NCBI RefSeq assembly: GCF_009756665.1
Contig: NZ_CP037953.1
Location: forward strand, 2,480,001 to 2,544,000
DNA: 64,000 nucleotides
Origin: Permianibacter aggregans
GTDB taxonomy: Bacteria > Pseudomonadota > Gammaproteobacteria > Enterobacterales > Permianibacteraceae
Reading direction: 5' to 3'
Part shown: piece after piece, positions 53,008-62,215 of the stretch
Numbering within the stretch: the first letter of the stretch is position 1
Layout of the letters: every line of letters begins with the position of its first letter
The notes under the pieces: model-generated
Seen by the model: only the letters and a program-made list of their open reading frames with translations
Told to the model about the DNA's origin: nothing
Databases searched by the model: none
Translations under genes and position numbers: made by a program

Positions 53008-54885
53008 ATGCGCACCCTTGCACTCACGCTTTCACTGTTGCTGACCAGCTTCGCGCTGGTCAATTCGGCAACGGCCAGTGAGCTGATCGATCACGGCCGT
53101 TTTGATCGCTACAACGACGCGATGCAGACAGCCGAGAACCTGCGCGCCGAAGGCCGGCAAATCACCGTCTTTCGTGAACCGGTTACGCGTGACGGTTTCG
53201 CCGTGCAATTGCCGTACTATCAGCTTTATATCGCCGCTGAATGGGCCGCCATGCGTTTGCAACGTGAAGGCTTTCAGGCCTGGGTCATTCCCAAACCGGA
53301 ATCGCTTGGCTATGTCATTCAGGTCGATATTGTGCCGACCCGAGAACAAGTCGCCGACGTTCGTCAGCGGCTCGATTTGCTCGGCCATCGCAATATTCGC
53401 GTCCGCCCTATACGCTGGAAAAGCTATCAGTATTTCGTACAGGAAACCCGGCTCGAAGGCATGCCGGAAGCGATTGTCGAAGCACCGGATGCACCAAAAC
53501 CAGCGCCTGAGCAACCGGAAGTCGAAAGTTTCACGTTCGGCGATGACAGTGTGCTGACGTTCGGCAAACAAACCGATTACGACACCTTGTTGGTACAGCA
53601 AGACAAAGATCCGTCACTGCGTAACCAAGGTTTTGAGGTCGATGATTTCCGCGCCGAGTTCGGCTTTCTCGACGCCAAAACTGGTGGCCTGGTCGACAGC
53701 AGTCATTACGGTCTGATTTCGATGGGCTACCGGTTTGTTTCCGAAAGCGGCTTCGACGGCCGTATTGGTTTGCGCGTTGACGCGGTAAGGCAAGCGCCAG
53801 AACGCGCTGTGCGCGAAGCTGAAGTGGATTACGGCGAAAGTTTTTTGCGCTATCGCGCTGGCGATCACAAGTACACCGTTGGTGCGCAAGTCATCAACTG
53901 GGGCGTGCTCGATGAGCTGGCGCCGGGCAATGTGCTCGCCACACAAGATCTGACGCGCTATACACTTGATGATCTGACGCGTCGCTATCGCGCGACGCCG
54001 CTGCTGCGTTACGAAGGCTGGTTCGATCGCTGGAAAGTGGATGTGATCGGCTTGCCATTGTTCCGCGCCGCTGAATTGCCGGAACCGGACAGCATCTGGT
54101 TTCCGATTGATTCAGTAACTGGCCGTATCATCGGTTTGCCAAACGATCCGCTGCTGGCTGCGCTGGTGCAGAACTCAACATTTGAAACGGATATTGAGGA
54201 CGATCATGGCGGTGGCGGCTTGCGTGTTTCCCATCAGGGTCGCGGTTGGGATTTTGGTTTCTCGGTGCAGCATGTGCGCCATTCGCTGCCGTATTTTGAA
54301 CTGAATCCTGATGTACGGCTGGCGCTGCTGACCGGCACACCGCCAAATATTGCACCGACCGTTACGGCCTCACCAACTTTCCAAGCGATTCATCCGTTTA
54401 CCGATGTCGTGTCACTGGATTTCGCTACCGTTTGGGGCGATACCACTTGGCGTGCGGAAGTGGCCTATCTTTCCGATGTGCCGGTCACGACACCGGATTT
54501 GCGTGTCGTGTATGCGCCATCAGCACAAATCGGTTTCGGCATGGAAATGTTCCCTGGTGACGCCAACAATCGCTTGAGCATGCAAGCGGGCTTTACTCAT
54601 CTGGAGCCTGATGAACCGATACTCGACCGCGAACAAACGGCGTATATCTCCGGCGAATTCGAATGGTTGTTCGCGCGCGAAGCCTGGCGCTTACGCACGC
54701 GGTTTTTGAGCACCTGGTCCGAAGAAGGCACCGATTACTATTTGAATCCGGAGCTCGCTTATATTCGAGTTGAGCCCGACGAGTTTTATATTGGCGTGCA
54801 TATTTTTGAAGGCGACGAAGGCACGCCCGGCGACTATCACAATGAACACGATATGTTCGTGCTCGGCTGGAGGACACGCTATTGA
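53008..54885 (+). CDS. Outer-membrane beta-barrel with N-terminal SPOR-like repeats
   Basis: A 625-residue exported protein starting directly after the LolA-like stop. The signal peptide is residues 1-23. Residues 24-150 contain two SPOR-like halves (AENLRAEGRQITVFREPV...; VADVRQRLDLLGHRNIRVRPI). From about residue 190 the sequence is a long series of amphipathic strands with many aromatic girdle residues, ending FVLGWRTRY, as in DUF1302-type barrels that pair with RND exporters. Known pattern: barrel proteins encoded between a LolA-like protein and an MMPL transporter. The stop overlaps the TTG start of the transporter (TATTGA). Confidence 0.78.
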   Translation: MRTLALTLSLLLTSFALVNSATASELIDHGRFDRYNDAMQTAENLRAEGRQITVFREPVTRDGFAVQLPYYQLYIAAEWAAMRLQREGFQAWVIPKPESLGYVIQVDIVPTREQVADVRQRLDLLGHRNIRVRPIRWKSYQYFVQETRLEGMPEAIVEAPDAPKPAPEQPEVESFTFGDDSVLTFGKQTDYDTLLVQQDKDPSLRNQGFEVDDFRAEFGFLDAKTGGLVDSSHYGLISMGYRFVSESGFDGRIGLRVDAVRQAPERAVREAEVDYGESFLRYRAGDHKYTVGAQVINWGVLDELAPGNVLATQDLTRYTLDDLTRRYRATPLLRYEGWFDRWKVDVIGLPLFRAAELPEPDSIWFPIDSVTGRIIGLPNDPLLAALVQNSTFETDIEDDHGGGGLRVSHQGRGWDFGFSVQHVRHSLPYFELNPDVRLALLTGTPPNIAPTVTASPTFQAIHPFTDVVSLDFATVWGDTTWRAEVAYLSDVPVTTPDLRVVYAPSAQIGFGMEMFPGDANNRLSMQAGFTHLEPDEPILDREQTAYISGEFEWLFAREAWRLRTRFLSTWSEEGTDYYLNPELAYIRVEPDEFYIGVHIFEGDEGTPGDYHNEHDMFVLGWRTRY

Positions 54886-57149
54886 TCCGCTTGCTGCCGT
54901 GGAAGTGGGCTCTGGCCTTGATGGCGCTGTTATTTCTGATCCCTGGCGCCTTGCTGGTGCGCCTGCAAATCAATAATTCGCCGGAAATTTATCTGCCGGA
55001 ATCGGCGCCGTCGGTACAACTGCAAAACGAATTGCGACAAAGCTTTCCCGACTGGCAGGTGCTGGTGTTCCTGTTCGAGCCGCCGGAAGTTTTCGACGCG
55101 CAATTTCTCCACCGCTTTGAGCTATTGGCGCAGGAAATGTTGCGCGATGAGCGCGTTGAACGCATCAACCGCTTAACCAAATTTGAGAGAATCGAGCGCA
55201 CCGTCGACGGCTTTCAAGTGCGCGAACTGATCGACGTCGAAAAGGAGCAACCGGCGGCCGCCTGGCGTCAGGAAACCATGGCCGATCCGTTTGCGCCGGG
55301 TTTTGTGGTCGGCCGTGAAGGCCAGGCGCTGGCGATGATCATCCGGCCGGTGCGCATGCCGGATTCGCCAGCCCGTTTGCAGTTTGTTCAGGACATGCGA
55401 TCACTGGTCGAAAAGCATCAGCTTGAACAGGCGTTGACCGGCACCGCCGGACAAATCGCTGTCGATGTTGAACAGTTCCGCTCAATGTTGCGCGATAACC
55501 TGCGCTTTGTGCCGGCCACCGTGATCACCGGTTTGATTTTGATCTGGTGGTTGTTCCGGCGTTGGGTAGCGATGCTGGCCGTCGCGGCGGTGATGAGCAC
55601 CGCCGCGCAGGCGGCGTTGGCGGTGTTGGTCATTGCCGGTCAGCCGTTCACCCTGGTGGCGGCCATTCTGCCGCCATTCATGTCGGCGATCAGTCTGGCG
55701 TTCATGGTGCATTTTTTTGGCCGCTTGCAATGGCTGTCGCGCACGGCACTGACTCCTGAGCAACGCGTACGCGCCGCTGCCGAGCATGTGTTCAAACCAA
55801 GTTTGTTCGCCGCGCTGACCACCGCTGGTGGTTTATCATCACTGGCCGTCAGCACGATACAACCGGTCGAATGGTTTGGCATTGCCGGTGCCGTGGCAAC
55901 TTTGGTGTTGTTCGTCACGGTAAATTACCTATTGCCGCCGGTGTTGGCTCGCTTCGATCACAAACCCTGGCCGAAAGAGCCACCAAACACCGTCGCCTTG
56001 AAAGTGATGACAATACGGGGGGCAAAATTTGCTTGCCGTCATGCACTGGCGATTACCTTGTCTACCATCGTGATCATCGCACTCTGTGTGCCGCTGGTGA
56101 TGAAAGTCAAAACTGAAACCAACATCTACCATTTCTTCGAAGACGACCATCCGATCAACGAAGTCACCCACAAGGTCGAAGAAAAGCTGTCCGGCGTCAT
56201 GCCGCTCGATGTTATTTTCACGGCGCCGAATCGCGATGATCTGAAAGAGCCAGCCGCGCTGCAATACATCGCCGACTTTCAGGCGTTTGCCGCCAGCCAA
56301 CCGGAAGTCAATTACCACTTGTCGATGGTCGATATCCTGAAAGAAATGCACTGGGCCTTTCAGGAAACGGAGACCGAACGGCGCAGCATTCCAGACAATC
56401 GACAATTGATCGCGCAGTACATGCTGATTTACGACGGCAAAGATATTTATGATCTGGTCAATCGTGATTTCAATGTCGCCCGACTTTCCTTGGCGTTAAC
56501 GACACACAGCACCAGCGACATCCGCGCCGTCATGCAGCGTTTCGAGCAATGGCTGGCGGAACACCCCAACCCGAATTTGAGTGTGGAGTTTGCTTCTGAA
56601 GCACGCTTGTTCACCGATCAGGAACGTTTGCTGGTGCAAGGTCAGGTCGATGGCCTGTACGCCTCGCTCGGCATGATCTTTATTTTCTTTGTCTTGATGT
56701 GGCGCTCGATTCCAATCTCGATCATGGCAATGTTGCCAAACATGGCTCCGATATTTTTTGTGTTCGCCATCATGGGGGCGACCGGCATTCCGCTCGATAT
56801 GGCAACCGCATTGATTGCCGGTGTCGCGCTTGGTGTTGCCGTCGATGACACCATTCACTTTGTCGAAAATTATCGAGAGCAACTGACGCACGGTCGCGCA
56901 CATGCCAGTGCGATTCTGCACTGCATGGCCGAAAGCGGCAAAGCTTGTACCATCAATACACTGATCATCTCGACACAGTTCCTGTTGCTGCTCAGTTCGG
57001 ATTTCGTGCCGACTCGCTACTTCGGTTTGATGACGGCATTGGGCTTGTTGGCGGCGGCCGTTTTCGATCTGTTGTTGCTGCCGGCGCTGCTAACGCTGAT
57101 GTCCCGCAATCGTGTCACGCGGCGCTTGCTGATAGGCAGCGCGGCGTGA
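54882..57149 (+). CDS. RND/MMPL-family exporter
   Basis: A 755-residue RND-superfamily transporter of the MMPL/HpnN (HAE3) type. It has an N-terminal helix (WKWALALMALLFLIPGALLV), a first large periplasmic loop, and two clusters of five to six helices with the RND motif GVALGVAVDDTIHFVENYRE in the second. It most likely moves lipids or other hydrophobic molecules, together with the LolA-like and barrel proteins encoded just upstream. The start codon is TTG 54882, which overlaps the preceding stop and follows GGAGGAC; no ATG gives a better start. Length is normal for the family. Confidence 0.9.
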   Translation: MIRLLPWKWALALMALLFLIPGALLVRLQINNSPEIYLPESAPSVQLQNELRQSFPDWQVLVFLFEPPEVFDAQFLHRFELLAQEMLRDERVERINRLTKFERIERTVDGFQVRELIDVEKEQPAAAWRQETMADPFAPGFVVGREGQALAMIIRPVRMPDSPARLQFVQDMRSLVEKHQLEQALTGTAGQIAVDVEQFRSMLRDNLRFVPATVITGLILIWWLFRRWVAMLAVAAVMSTAAQAALAVLVIAGQPFTLVAAILPPFMSAISLAFMVHFFGRLQWLSRTALTPEQRVRAAAEHVFKPSLFAALTTAGGLSSLAVSTIQPVEWFGIAGAVATLVLFVTVNYLLPPVLARFDHKPWPKEPPNTVALKVMTIRGAKFACRHALAITLSTIVIIALCVPLVMKVKTETNIYHFFEDDHPINEVTHKVEEKLSGVMPLDVIFTAPNRDDLKEPAALQYIADFQAFAASQPEVNYHLSMVDILKEMHWAFQETETERRSIPDNRQLIAQYMLIYDGKDIYDLVNRDFNVARLSLALTTHSTSDIRAVMQRFEQWLAEHPNPNLSVEFASEARLFTDQERLLVQGQVDGLYASLGMIFIFFVLMWRSIPISIMAMLPNMAPIFFVFAIMGATGIPLDMATALIAGVALGVAVDDTIHFVENYREQLTHGRAHASAILHCMAESGKACTINTLIISTQFLLLLSSDFVPTRYFGLMTALGLLAAAVFDLLLLPALLTLMSRNRVTRRLLIGSAA

Positions 57150-57565
57150 AGCGCGAGCAATGATAAACCTGAAAGTTCGGTTATCTGGCTGGCGAGCAAC
57201 ACCGACGAGCGAGTCTTCGCTCGCAGCCTCCTCTCCCACGAGGGGAGAAGGAGTAAAGCCTGTTCATCCTGAATGATTCGGCAAATCGTTTGCAGAATGG
57301 CTTCCAGAAAACATTCCATTCAGACGATGAAATGACCGGCCAGGGTTGTGGATATCTTCGAAAAAAAATGGGCGAGGCGGTAATGTTTCAACTCAAAATG
57401 AATGTCTTCCAACGAGAGCCATCATTGCAACGGCCTTAACAACCGGGCCCTGTGCTAAAAAAACATGCTGCCCACTCCCTCTCCCCTCGTGGGAGAGGGC
57501 CGGGGAGAGGGGGTCAAGAAAATCAAGCGGCGGTTGACGCGACAAAACCAACAGGCAAGCGCCAA
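57150..57565. repeat. Gene-free region with palindromic CTCTCCC/GGGAGAG repeats
   Basis: Two copies of a palindromic motif lie in this 416-base gap: CTCCTCTCCCACGAGGGGAG (about 57228-57247) and CCCTCTCCCCTCGTGGGAGA followed by GGGCCGGGGAGAGGG (about 57476-57511). The two are roughly inverted copies of each other. Motifs of this type are dispersed intergenic repeats in many gammaproteobacterial genomes. No convincing gene was seen; a 63-codon plus-strand frame (57346-57537) overlaps the second repeat and is not credible. Confidence 0.6.
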
Positions 57566-57919
57566 CTAATTCCCTGGTTTTGACCAATGCTCCACGCGAA
57601 CAATCTTGCCTTTCCCATCGCGATAGAAACTGACGCCGCCGACCGATAACTGATGATTTTGCCAGCGCAGCTTGCGGTCCGGGTAGCGCTCCATCAGCGC
57701 TTCCATCAGCTCGTCTTCCTGGTACTGGCCACCGAGTAACTCGGCCATCAGCTGCGCGTCCTGCTTGGTCGTCTCAAAGGCCTGCAAGGGTTGCAGATAC
57801 GATTGCGCCAACAGGAACAACAACACGACATTAACCGTCAGCAGCGCACCGGCCGTGACGTAAAAGCGCTTTTTCCAGTCCCTATGGTGGCGACGTCGAG
57901 ATTTATGTTGTTCTGACAT
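57566..57919 (-). CDS. Single-pass membrane protein of unknown function (117 aa)
   Basis: A 117-residue protein with a very basic N-terminus (SRRRHHRDWKKRF), one transmembrane helix (ALLTVNVVLLFLLAQSYL) and a soluble C-terminal domain (about 50-117) with strands (LRWQNHQLSVGGVSFYRDGKGKIVRVEHW) and an acidic helix. No family is recognised. It is well separated from both neighbours. Confidence 0.6.
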   Translation of the reverse strand: MSEQHKSRRRHHRDWKKRFYVTAGALLTVNVVLLFLLAQSYLQPLQAFETTKQDAQLMAELLGGQYQEDELMEALMERYPDRKLRWQNHQLSVGGVSFYRDGKGKIVRVEHWSKPGN

Positions 57920-58214
57920 CTAAAGCATCCAAACTTAGCACTAATGGGTATAACTTCCGCCAGCGCCGATTGTAGAACAGTTCATCAATCGCCGAAAAGC
58001 CGAATATCTTCGCGGGTTTTGTACGGTCACGAATAGATACGCTATGTTTTGCTGATGACGATTTGATGATCGCGTTACCCGCTACCGATGGCTGCTGAGT
58101 AAATGGCCGCCGTCAACTTTATCGCAAACAGCCATTGCGGCAGAGCACAAACATGCTACCTTGTGGGCGATAAATGGAAGCCGCACCGCGATCGTGCAAG
58201 GAAACGCCATCAAC

Positions 58215-58946
58215 ATGGAACACCTTGGTCAGCATTTTCATCGCTATTTCGATTTGATCCCAGGCACTACCGAAGAAATCTGTGATCGGATTTTCCGGCT
58301 GCGTTATCAGGTGTACTGCGAAGAGCTGGGCTTTGAAGACGCGTCGGCTTTTCCCGATGGCCTGGAAAAAGACGAAGTCGATAAACATGCCCTGCATTGC
58401 CTGCTGGTGCACAAACCCACTGGTTTATCAGCCGGTTGCTTTCGCCTGATTCTGAACCCCAGCGAAAACTACCGCTTGCCGTTCGAGTATGCCTGCGGCG
58501 AGCGACTCGATCATTCCGAATGGCATCCTCGCGAACTCAACCATGATCAGTTCGGCGAAATTTCACGGTTGGCGGTGCACAGTCATTTCCGCCGTCGTAA
58601 TGGTGAAAGCCAAACACCGATAGGCGTAACCAGTGGCGGTTTGCACGACGATGCGCCACGGCAGTATCCATTGGTTGCCACCGGTTTATTCCTGGGTTCA
58701 ACGGCGCTGGCAATCTATCTTGGCTTGTCACGCGTTTACGTGATGATGGAACCGCGCTTGTGCCGACTGCTGCGTGCCTGCGGTATCGTGTTTAAACAAG
58801 TGGGCGAAGTCATCGACTATCACGGCCAGCGCGGCCCCTTCATGATCACCCAGGATTTGGTTTATCAGCATCTGCCACCCGATGCGAAAAAACTGATGGA
58901 AGAGTTCAAGGATTTGTACCGGCAACACGAGATCAAAAAACCATAA
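58215..58946 (+). CDS. PEP-CTERM/exosortase-associated acyltransferase (GNAT/autoinducer-synthase fold)
   Basis: A 243-residue protein of the 'PEP-CTERM/exosortase system-associated acyltransferase' family, related to LuxI-type N-acyl amino acid synthases. Family landmarks are YFDLIPGTTEEICDRIFRLRYQVYCEELGFED (the LuxI-like N-terminus), GCFRLILNP, and ISRLAVHSHFRRR. The C-terminal half (ALAIYLGLSRVYVMMEPRLCRLLRACGIVFKQVG) completes the fold. ATG 58215 (MEHLGQHF) is the natural start. The ThiF-like gene begins 12 bases after its stop. No exosortase or PEP-CTERM substrate is visible in the window. Confidence 0.82.
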   Translation: MEHLGQHFHRYFDLIPGTTEEICDRIFRLRYQVYCEELGFEDASAFPDGLEKDEVDKHALHCLLVHKPTGLSAGCFRLILNPSENYRLPFEYACGERLDHSEWHPRELNHDQFGEISRLAVHSHFRRRNGESQTPIGVTSGGLHDDAPRQYPLVATGLFLGSTALAIYLGLSRVYVMMEPRLCRLLRACGIVFKQVGEVIDYHGQRGPFMITQDLVYQHLPPDAKKLMEEFKDLYRQHEIKKP

Positions 58947-58957
58947 ATGGAGGCGGT

Positions 58958-59818
58958 ATGACGGCGTTTGATTACCGGGCGGCGTTCTCGCGCAATATCG
59001 GTTGGGTGACCAACGAAGAACAACAAACACTGCAGAAAAAACGCCTGGCCATTGCCGGTTTGGGTGGCGTTGGCGGCAGCCACCTGTTGACGCTGACTCG
59101 CCTGGGCATCGGTGCTTTTCATATCGCCGACTTCGATCAATTTGAAGTACACAACTTCAATCGCCAGGCCGGCGCGATGCTCAGCACCCTCGGCAAAGAC
59201 AAAGCCGAAACGCTGGCGGCAATGGCGCGCGACATCAATCCGGATTTGTCGCTGAAAGTGTTTGATCAAGGCGTTAACGATGACAATCTCGATGCCTTCC
59301 TCGACGGTGTCGATTTGTATGTCGATAGTCTGGATTTCTTTGCGCTGAAAGCGCGCGAGAAAGTCTTCCGTGCCTGTTACGAGAAAAAAATTCCGGCGTT
59401 AACGGCAGCGCCGCTCGGCATGGGCACCGCCTTTCTCGCTTTCATTCCGGGAAAAATGGATTTCGATACCTACTTCGATTGGCATGGCCGCAGCGACAGC
59501 GAAAAACTGATTCGCCTGATCGCCGGTTTGAGCCCGGCGATGATGCAACGCTCCTATTTGAAAGTGCCTGAGGCGGTTAACTTCGCGGAAAAACGCGGCC
59601 CGTCAGTAGCGATGGCGTGCGAGTTGTGCGCCGGCTTGATGGGCGTGCAAGTGTTGAAAGTGTTGCTCAATCGTGGCGATGTCGTCGCCGCGCCTTGGGG
59701 TTTGCATTTCGATGCCTACCAACAAAAATTGAAAAAAACCTGGCGACCGTTCGGCAACAAAAACCCGATTCAACGCATTCTGATGGCGCTGATTCGCCGG
59801 CAGTTGAATCTGGAGTAG
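58958..59818 (+). CDS. ThiF/MoeB-family E1-like adenylyltransferase
   Basis: A 286-residue E1-like enzyme with the Rossmann motif IAGLGGVGGSHLL (residues 31-43) and the Asp that binds ribose in HIADFDQFEVHNFNRQ. Residues N and R in FNRQAG are conserved in activating enzymes. E1s of this family activate a C-terminal carboxylate by adenylation. It has no rhodanese domain and no paired ThiS or MoaD in the window. The protein starts 12 bases after the acyltransferase gene with GGAGG upstream; both are one operon, suggesting a small-molecule or lipid-conjugate pathway. The substrate is not known. Confidence 0.85.
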   Translation: MTAFDYRAAFSRNIGWVTNEEQQTLQKKRLAIAGLGGVGGSHLLTLTRLGIGAFHIADFDQFEVHNFNRQAGAMLSTLGKDKAETLAAMARDINPDLSLKVFDQGVNDDNLDAFLDGVDLYVDSLDFFALKAREKVFRACYEKKIPALTAAPLGMGTAFLAFIPGKMDFDTYFDWHGRSDSEKLIRLIAGLSPAMMQRSYLKVPEAVNFAEKRGPSVAMACELCAGLMGVQVLKVLLNRGDVVAAPWGLHFDAYQQKLKKTWRPFGNKNPIQRILMALIRRQLNLE

Positions 59819-60346
59819 CGCGGGGATTCTCCGCTCAGGGCGCTTGTCAGCGCCTAAAAAAACATGTCACCCCAATCCCTGTTAAAAAACTTCAGCGCCG
59901 TGCTGCTTCGCAGCAAATTGAGCATTGGTGCGGCCTGAAAACCACTTTGTTCATACCAATCCTGTCGAACCGGCCACAACTTGCCGGTAACAGGCTTGCA
60001 ATTGTCCAAGCGCTGCGCTAAAAAATGACAGCGCTGCCATTTTTCACAAAAACGTAATCGGCAGTACATGAACAGGATTCACAAAAAAGTCGTAACGAAG
60101 GCTGGAGGGGTACCGCCAACGTTCCGCTGCTTTTGAACAAAACATACAGGGATGATTTCGCGTCCAGTGTTCGTCGTCACGTTGTCCGATGCGAATGAAG
60201 ATATGCACGGGAAAGTGCATTTACGCTTGCACACCGTTGTTTTTCCGAATTAGCACTGCCGTTAACCACACGGCGTGACGGCGTTCGCGGCTGAAAATAT
60301 GCGGCGAGCATCGGTGATTCATGACACCGGTACTGGAGCATTGACG
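59819..60346. other. Gene-free stretch before the AraC regulator
   Basis: These 528 bases contain a hairpin, GGCGCT-TGTC-AGCGCC (59840-59855), close to the thiF-like stop; it is followed by A residues rather than T, so it is not a typical terminator. No repeat, RNA or gene was recognised. Short plus-strand frames overlapping the thiF-like gene are shadows. Confidence 0.4.
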
Positions 60347-60415
60347 ATGACATCCTTTAACTTGATTTTGCCTCTTGCCATTTGCCTGTGTGGGCATCAA
60401 GGCGGCGCAACATGA
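60347..60415 (+). CDS. 22-residue upstream reading frame coupled to the AraC gene
   Basis: ATG 60347 follows GGAG at 9 bases and encodes MTSFNLILPLAICLC-type hydrophobic peptide of 22 residues. Its stop TGA 60413-60415 overlaps the ATG of the AraC-type gene (60412). This arrangement could couple translation, but the peptide could also be coincidental. Confidence 0.35.
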   Translation: MTSFNLILPLAICLCGHQGGAT

Positions 60416-61356
60416 ATACACGCTTGTGTCAGCGAGCCCTGTTTCGTCCGGTGCTGACCGGACCACGTGCGTCCTGGCATTTCCAGTGCCAGAGCTATCA
60501 GCAAATGGCGACACCGCTGCACTATCACGCCGCCTACGAAATCAGTTTGCTGCGGCATAGTGAAGGGCGTCGCTATGTCGGTGACAGCGTCGAGCATTAC
60601 AGCGATTTCGATCTGGTGCTGATCGGCCCGCACTTGCCGCACGGCTGGAGCGGGCAGGCGACAGCGTTTGCTTCCGCACCGCTAAGCTACAACGCGCAAC
60701 TGCCGAGTTGTTGGTTGGAAGCCTTGCTCGACTCCATTGCCGAATTCCAGTGCCTGCAATCGCTGTTTTCACAAGCGCGCCAAGGCTTGCATTTCAGCGC
60801 GCACATTGCCCGCCAAGTGCATGAAGAGTTTGTGTTGATGGCAAACGCCGATGCCGTCGCCCAATTCGCCGGTTTGATTCGCGTTCTGCACTTACTCAAA
60901 TCGGATCAAGGCGCCCGCGTGTTGGCCAGCGCCCAACACTTGCGCCGTGCCAGCCACGAACTTTCTGACGAGCGCCTGGAGAAGCTGCTCGCGTATATTC
61001 AAGAGCACTACACTGAAGAGCTGCGCGCCGAACAACTCGCCAAACACGCGCACATGAGCACCAATCATTTTCACCGCTTCATCAAACAGCGCACCGAAAA
61101 AACCTTTACCGAATGGGTCACCAGCATGCGCATAGGTCGTGCTTGCGAGTTGTTGCTGACCAGCCGCAAACCGATTTCCACCGTAGCGAGTCAATGCGGT
61201 TTCAACGATTTATCCAACTTCAATCGCCGCTTCATGCAACTGAAAAAATGCACGCCAAGTGAATTCCGGCGCACCGCGATTGAACAGGAAAATGCCATAC
61301 CAGCAATAGATTGGGTACCGGCAAGAAGAACAGCGATGATGGCCAGCGGCTGTTGA
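60412..61356 (+). CDS. AraC-family transcriptional regulator
   Basis: A 314-residue regulator. The N-terminal part is a cupin-like effector domain (HYHAAYEISLLRHSEGRRYVGD...LVLIGPHLPHGW). The C-terminal ~100 residues are two AraC helix-turn-helix motifs: LEKLLAYIQEHYTEELRAEQLAKHAHMSTNHFHRFIKQRTEKTFTEWV and ACELLLTSRKPISTVASQCGFNDLSNFNRRFMQLKKCTPSEFR. ATG 60412 is preferred over 60382 because the latter lacks a ribosome site. The effector and target genes are unknown; the genes to the right run in the opposite direction. Confidence 0.93.
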   Translation: MNTRLCQRALFRPVLTGPRASWHFQCQSYQQMATPLHYHAAYEISLLRHSEGRRYVGDSVEHYSDFDLVLIGPHLPHGWSGQATAFASAPLSYNAQLPSCWLEALLDSIAEFQCLQSLFSQARQGLHFSAHIARQVHEEFVLMANADAVAQFAGLIRVLHLLKSDQGARVLASAQHLRRASHELSDERLEKLLAYIQEHYTEELRAEQLAKHAHMSTNHFHRFIKQRTEKTFTEWVTSMRIGRACELLLTSRKPISTVASQCGFNDLSNFNRRFMQLKKCTPSEFRRTAIEQENAIPAIDWVPARRTAMMASGC

Positions 61357-61441
61357 ATGGTAAGGCGGGTCATGACCCGCCATGCTTCTGCCGATTATAA
61401 AAAAGTGCGTCATGACGCACTCTACCAGTCGATATTCGTGT

Positions 61442-61894
61442 CTATGGTATAACCGGATAACGGCTGGCAATCGCAATCCGATTCCAGGCGTTGATCACAA
61501 TGGCCAGCCATTCGATGGCGGCAATTTGGTCGCTGGAAAGTGTGGCTGCAGCCTGTTGGTAAACGCTATCCGGAACTTGGCCGTCGGCAATCAGGGTAAT
61601 CGCTTCCACCAGTTCCAGTGCCGCTTGTTCTTTCTCCGAGAAGTAACCGGTTTCTCTCCAAGCGGGTAGCACACTGATGCGGTCGCTGGATTCACCGCTG
61701 GTTAATGCGTCGCGTGTGTGCAAGCGCACGCAGAACGCACATTGGTTGATTTGCGAGGCACGCAAGCGCAGCAAATGCGAAAAAGCTTCTGAGATACCGG
61801 CTTTTTCCACCGCTTCGCCCGCGTGTCGGTCAAGCTCGGCCATGGTGCGATACATCGCCGGTGAAAATTTGTCCAGACTGATCCGTTCAGACAT
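61442..61894 (-). CDS. AhpD-like carboxymuconolactone decarboxylase-family protein
   Basis: A 150-residue alkylhydroperoxidase (AhpD)-like helical protein. The redox motif is INQCAFCVRLHTRDA, with CxxC and the following His, as in the carboxymuconolactone decarboxylase/AhpD group. Members act as peroxidases or are involved in reactive-species defence. It ends a minus-strand cluster with a DUF2798 gene and an SDR gene, with 50-base gaps. The group sits opposite a GlxA-type regulator, which may control it. Confidence 0.9.
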   Translation of the reverse strand: MSERISLDKFSPAMYRTMAELDRHAGEAVEKAGISEAFSHLLRLRASQINQCAFCVRLHTRDALTSGESSDRISVLPAWRETGYFSEKEQAALELVEAITLIADGQVPDSVYQQAAATLSSDQIAAIEWLAIVINAWNRIAIASRYPVIP

Positions 61895-61944
61895 GTGATG
61901 TCTCCAGTGGTGATTTGAATTAACAGAATTCCTGACACGGCATT

Positions 61945-62166
61945 CTACTGAATCCGTCGATCAATCTGCGCTTGCAGTCGTGGCCCAATCAGTAAAATTG
62001 CCGGAATCACCAGCACGTAAGCAACGCTCCACGAGCGCAGCCACGTCAAAACAAACTGCGTATTGAATCCGAGATTCAGCGCAATCAACACAAACGAAAT
62101 TATGCCAGTGGTCACCACGCCCATCATCAGTGCAAAGGTGATGCGGCGTTTGAGTTGCGTATTCAT
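61945..62166 (-). CDS. DUF2798 small membrane protein
   Basis: A 73-residue two-helix membrane protein of the DUF2798 family: MNTQLKRRITFALMMGVVTTGIISFVLIALNLGF, then WLRSWSVAYVLVIPAILLIGPRLQ. Starting at ATG 62166, with a family-typical basic N-terminus (TQLKRR). Function is unknown. It lies between the SDR and AhpD-like genes on the same strand. Confidence 0.85.
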   Translation of the reverse strand: MNTQLKRRITFALMMGVVTTGIISFVLIALNLGFNTQFVLTWLRSWSVAYVLVIPAILLIGPRLQAQIDRRIQ

Positions 62167-62215
62167 AAAGAACTCCAATCGGTTTACTTGCGTGCTGTTC
62201 GATATCAATGGTGTT

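Noticed and set aside
57346-57537. A 63-codon frame across the second palindromic repeat
   Set aside because: It is composed mostly of repeat sequence, lacks a ribosome site and has no family resemblance.
59840-59855. Terminator after the thiF-like gene
   Set aside because: The hairpin is followed by A residues rather than T residues on the coding strand, and on the other strand the T run precedes the stem.
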